From positions 186,001 through 250,000 of the forward strand of contig NZ_PKQQ01000002.1 of the NCBI RefSeq assembly GCF_002893095.1: a DNA stretch of 64,000 bases, given 5' to 3'. The translations under genes were made by a program, and so were the position numbers. Below are positions 63,828 to 64,000 of this stretch, in pieces. Source of the stretch: Stenotrophomonas sp. VV52 (GTDB taxonomy: Bacteria > Pseudomonadota > Gammaproteobacteria > Xanthomonadales > Xanthomonadaceae). Under the pieces are notes generated by a model, which worked only from the letters and a program-made list of their open reading frames with translations, was not told the origin of the DNA and made no database searches. Position 1 is the stretch's first letter; the number at the start of each line of letters is the position of its first letter.

Positions 63828-63835
63828 GCACGATG

Positions 63836-63866
63836 CATGCGGCAGCGTTCCGTACGCTGCCGCATG
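63836..63866 (+). terminator. Hairpin after pgk
   Basis: CATGCGGCAGCG-TTCCGTA-CGCTGCCGCATG, a perfect 12-bp stem 9 bp after the pgk stop. There is no T-run, so it may be a processing or stability hairpin and not a full terminator. Confidence 0.5.
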
Positions 63867-63990
63867 TCATGTCCGGGTCTCGTCGTGTCCGCAGGACATC
63901 GCCGAAACCCAGGCGCGACAATGCTGTAAACGTATTCATGGGACGTGAAGGGTGTGGTAATTTCGATCCTTTCCCGGGAGCCCTTTAACC

Positions 63991-64000
63991 ATGATTGAGC
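63991..64000 (+). CDS. Start of next gene, possibly pyruvate kinase (cut by window edge)
   Basis: Only ATG ATT GAG and one base are visible. The position after gapA and pgk, and the MIE start, fit pyruvate kinase in xanthomonads, but ten bases cannot prove it. Upstream GGGAGCCC gives a modest ribosome-binding site. Confidence 0.3.

Overview
The window is a chromosomal segment of a Stenotrophomonas-like member of the Xanthomonadaceae. The evidence is the visibly high G+C, the dense packing of housekeeping genes in xanthomonad order (pilMNOPQ beside a class A PBP; gap, two membrane genes, pgk, then probably pyk), and the many small GTAG-headed hairpins of the SMAG type known from Stenotrophomonas maltophilia. 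I see no rRNA, tRNA, CRISPR array, insertion sequence, integrase or prophage.

Layout. 1-3063 (minus strand): a SirB1-like gene cut by the window edge, a DUF192 lipoprotein, rpiA, an EVE-domain gene and 5-formyl-THF cyclo-ligase, with 6S RNA and zapA plus a ZapB-like gene upstream. 4048-5929: ygfB-pepP. 5926-6537: a repeat-rich island. 6538-10719 (minus): pepQ, PilZ, DUF1631. 10794-13772 (minus): hemW, rdgB, a VOC gene and rph, mostly overlapping by 4 bp. 13893-20687 (plus): yicC-gmk, rpoZ, spoT, ridA, recG. 20880-23778: nucleoside hydrolase, type B L31, citrate synthase. 24035-30761: an accessory surface-adhesion operon, made of an alternate (CS1/CFA-I class) chaperone-usher pilus with four genes followed 11 bp later by a trimeric autotransporter gene. 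30998-39374: a small unknown gene, mrcA (PBP1A) and the type IV pilus assembly operon pilMNOPQ. 39513-46349: a MoxR/DUF58/DUF4381/BatA/BatB-TPR/BatD operon. 46411-49821: a dicarboxylate/amino-acid symporter and transketolase. 49822-50616: a second repeat island. 50617-57171: an acetyl-CoA hydrolase family gene (minus), a BlaI / M56-TonB / lipoprotein signalling module (plus), a persulfide-dioxygenase-like hydrolase, an S1/P1 nuclease and OmpW (all minus). 57371-64000: gapA, DUF2339, DUF3999, pgk and the first bases of a gene that is probably pyk.

How it fits together. Most genes are core functions: central carbon flow (rpiA, tkt, gapA, pgk, gltA), nucleotide quality control and alarmone signalling (rdgB, rph, gmk, spoT), cell division and envelope (zapA, mrcA), twitching motility (pilMNOPQ) and an envelope-associated MoxR/VWA chaperone system. 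The most distinctive items are the pilus/autotransporter operon and the two intergenic islands. The islands carry four copies of a folded element in which a constant sequence lies between stems that have changed sequence while keeping their pairing. Smaller regulatory signals include a palindromic BlaI-type operator pair, a perfect FNR/Anr-type box between ompW and gapA, a clear 6S RNA, and a possible leaderless start for the zapB-like gene.
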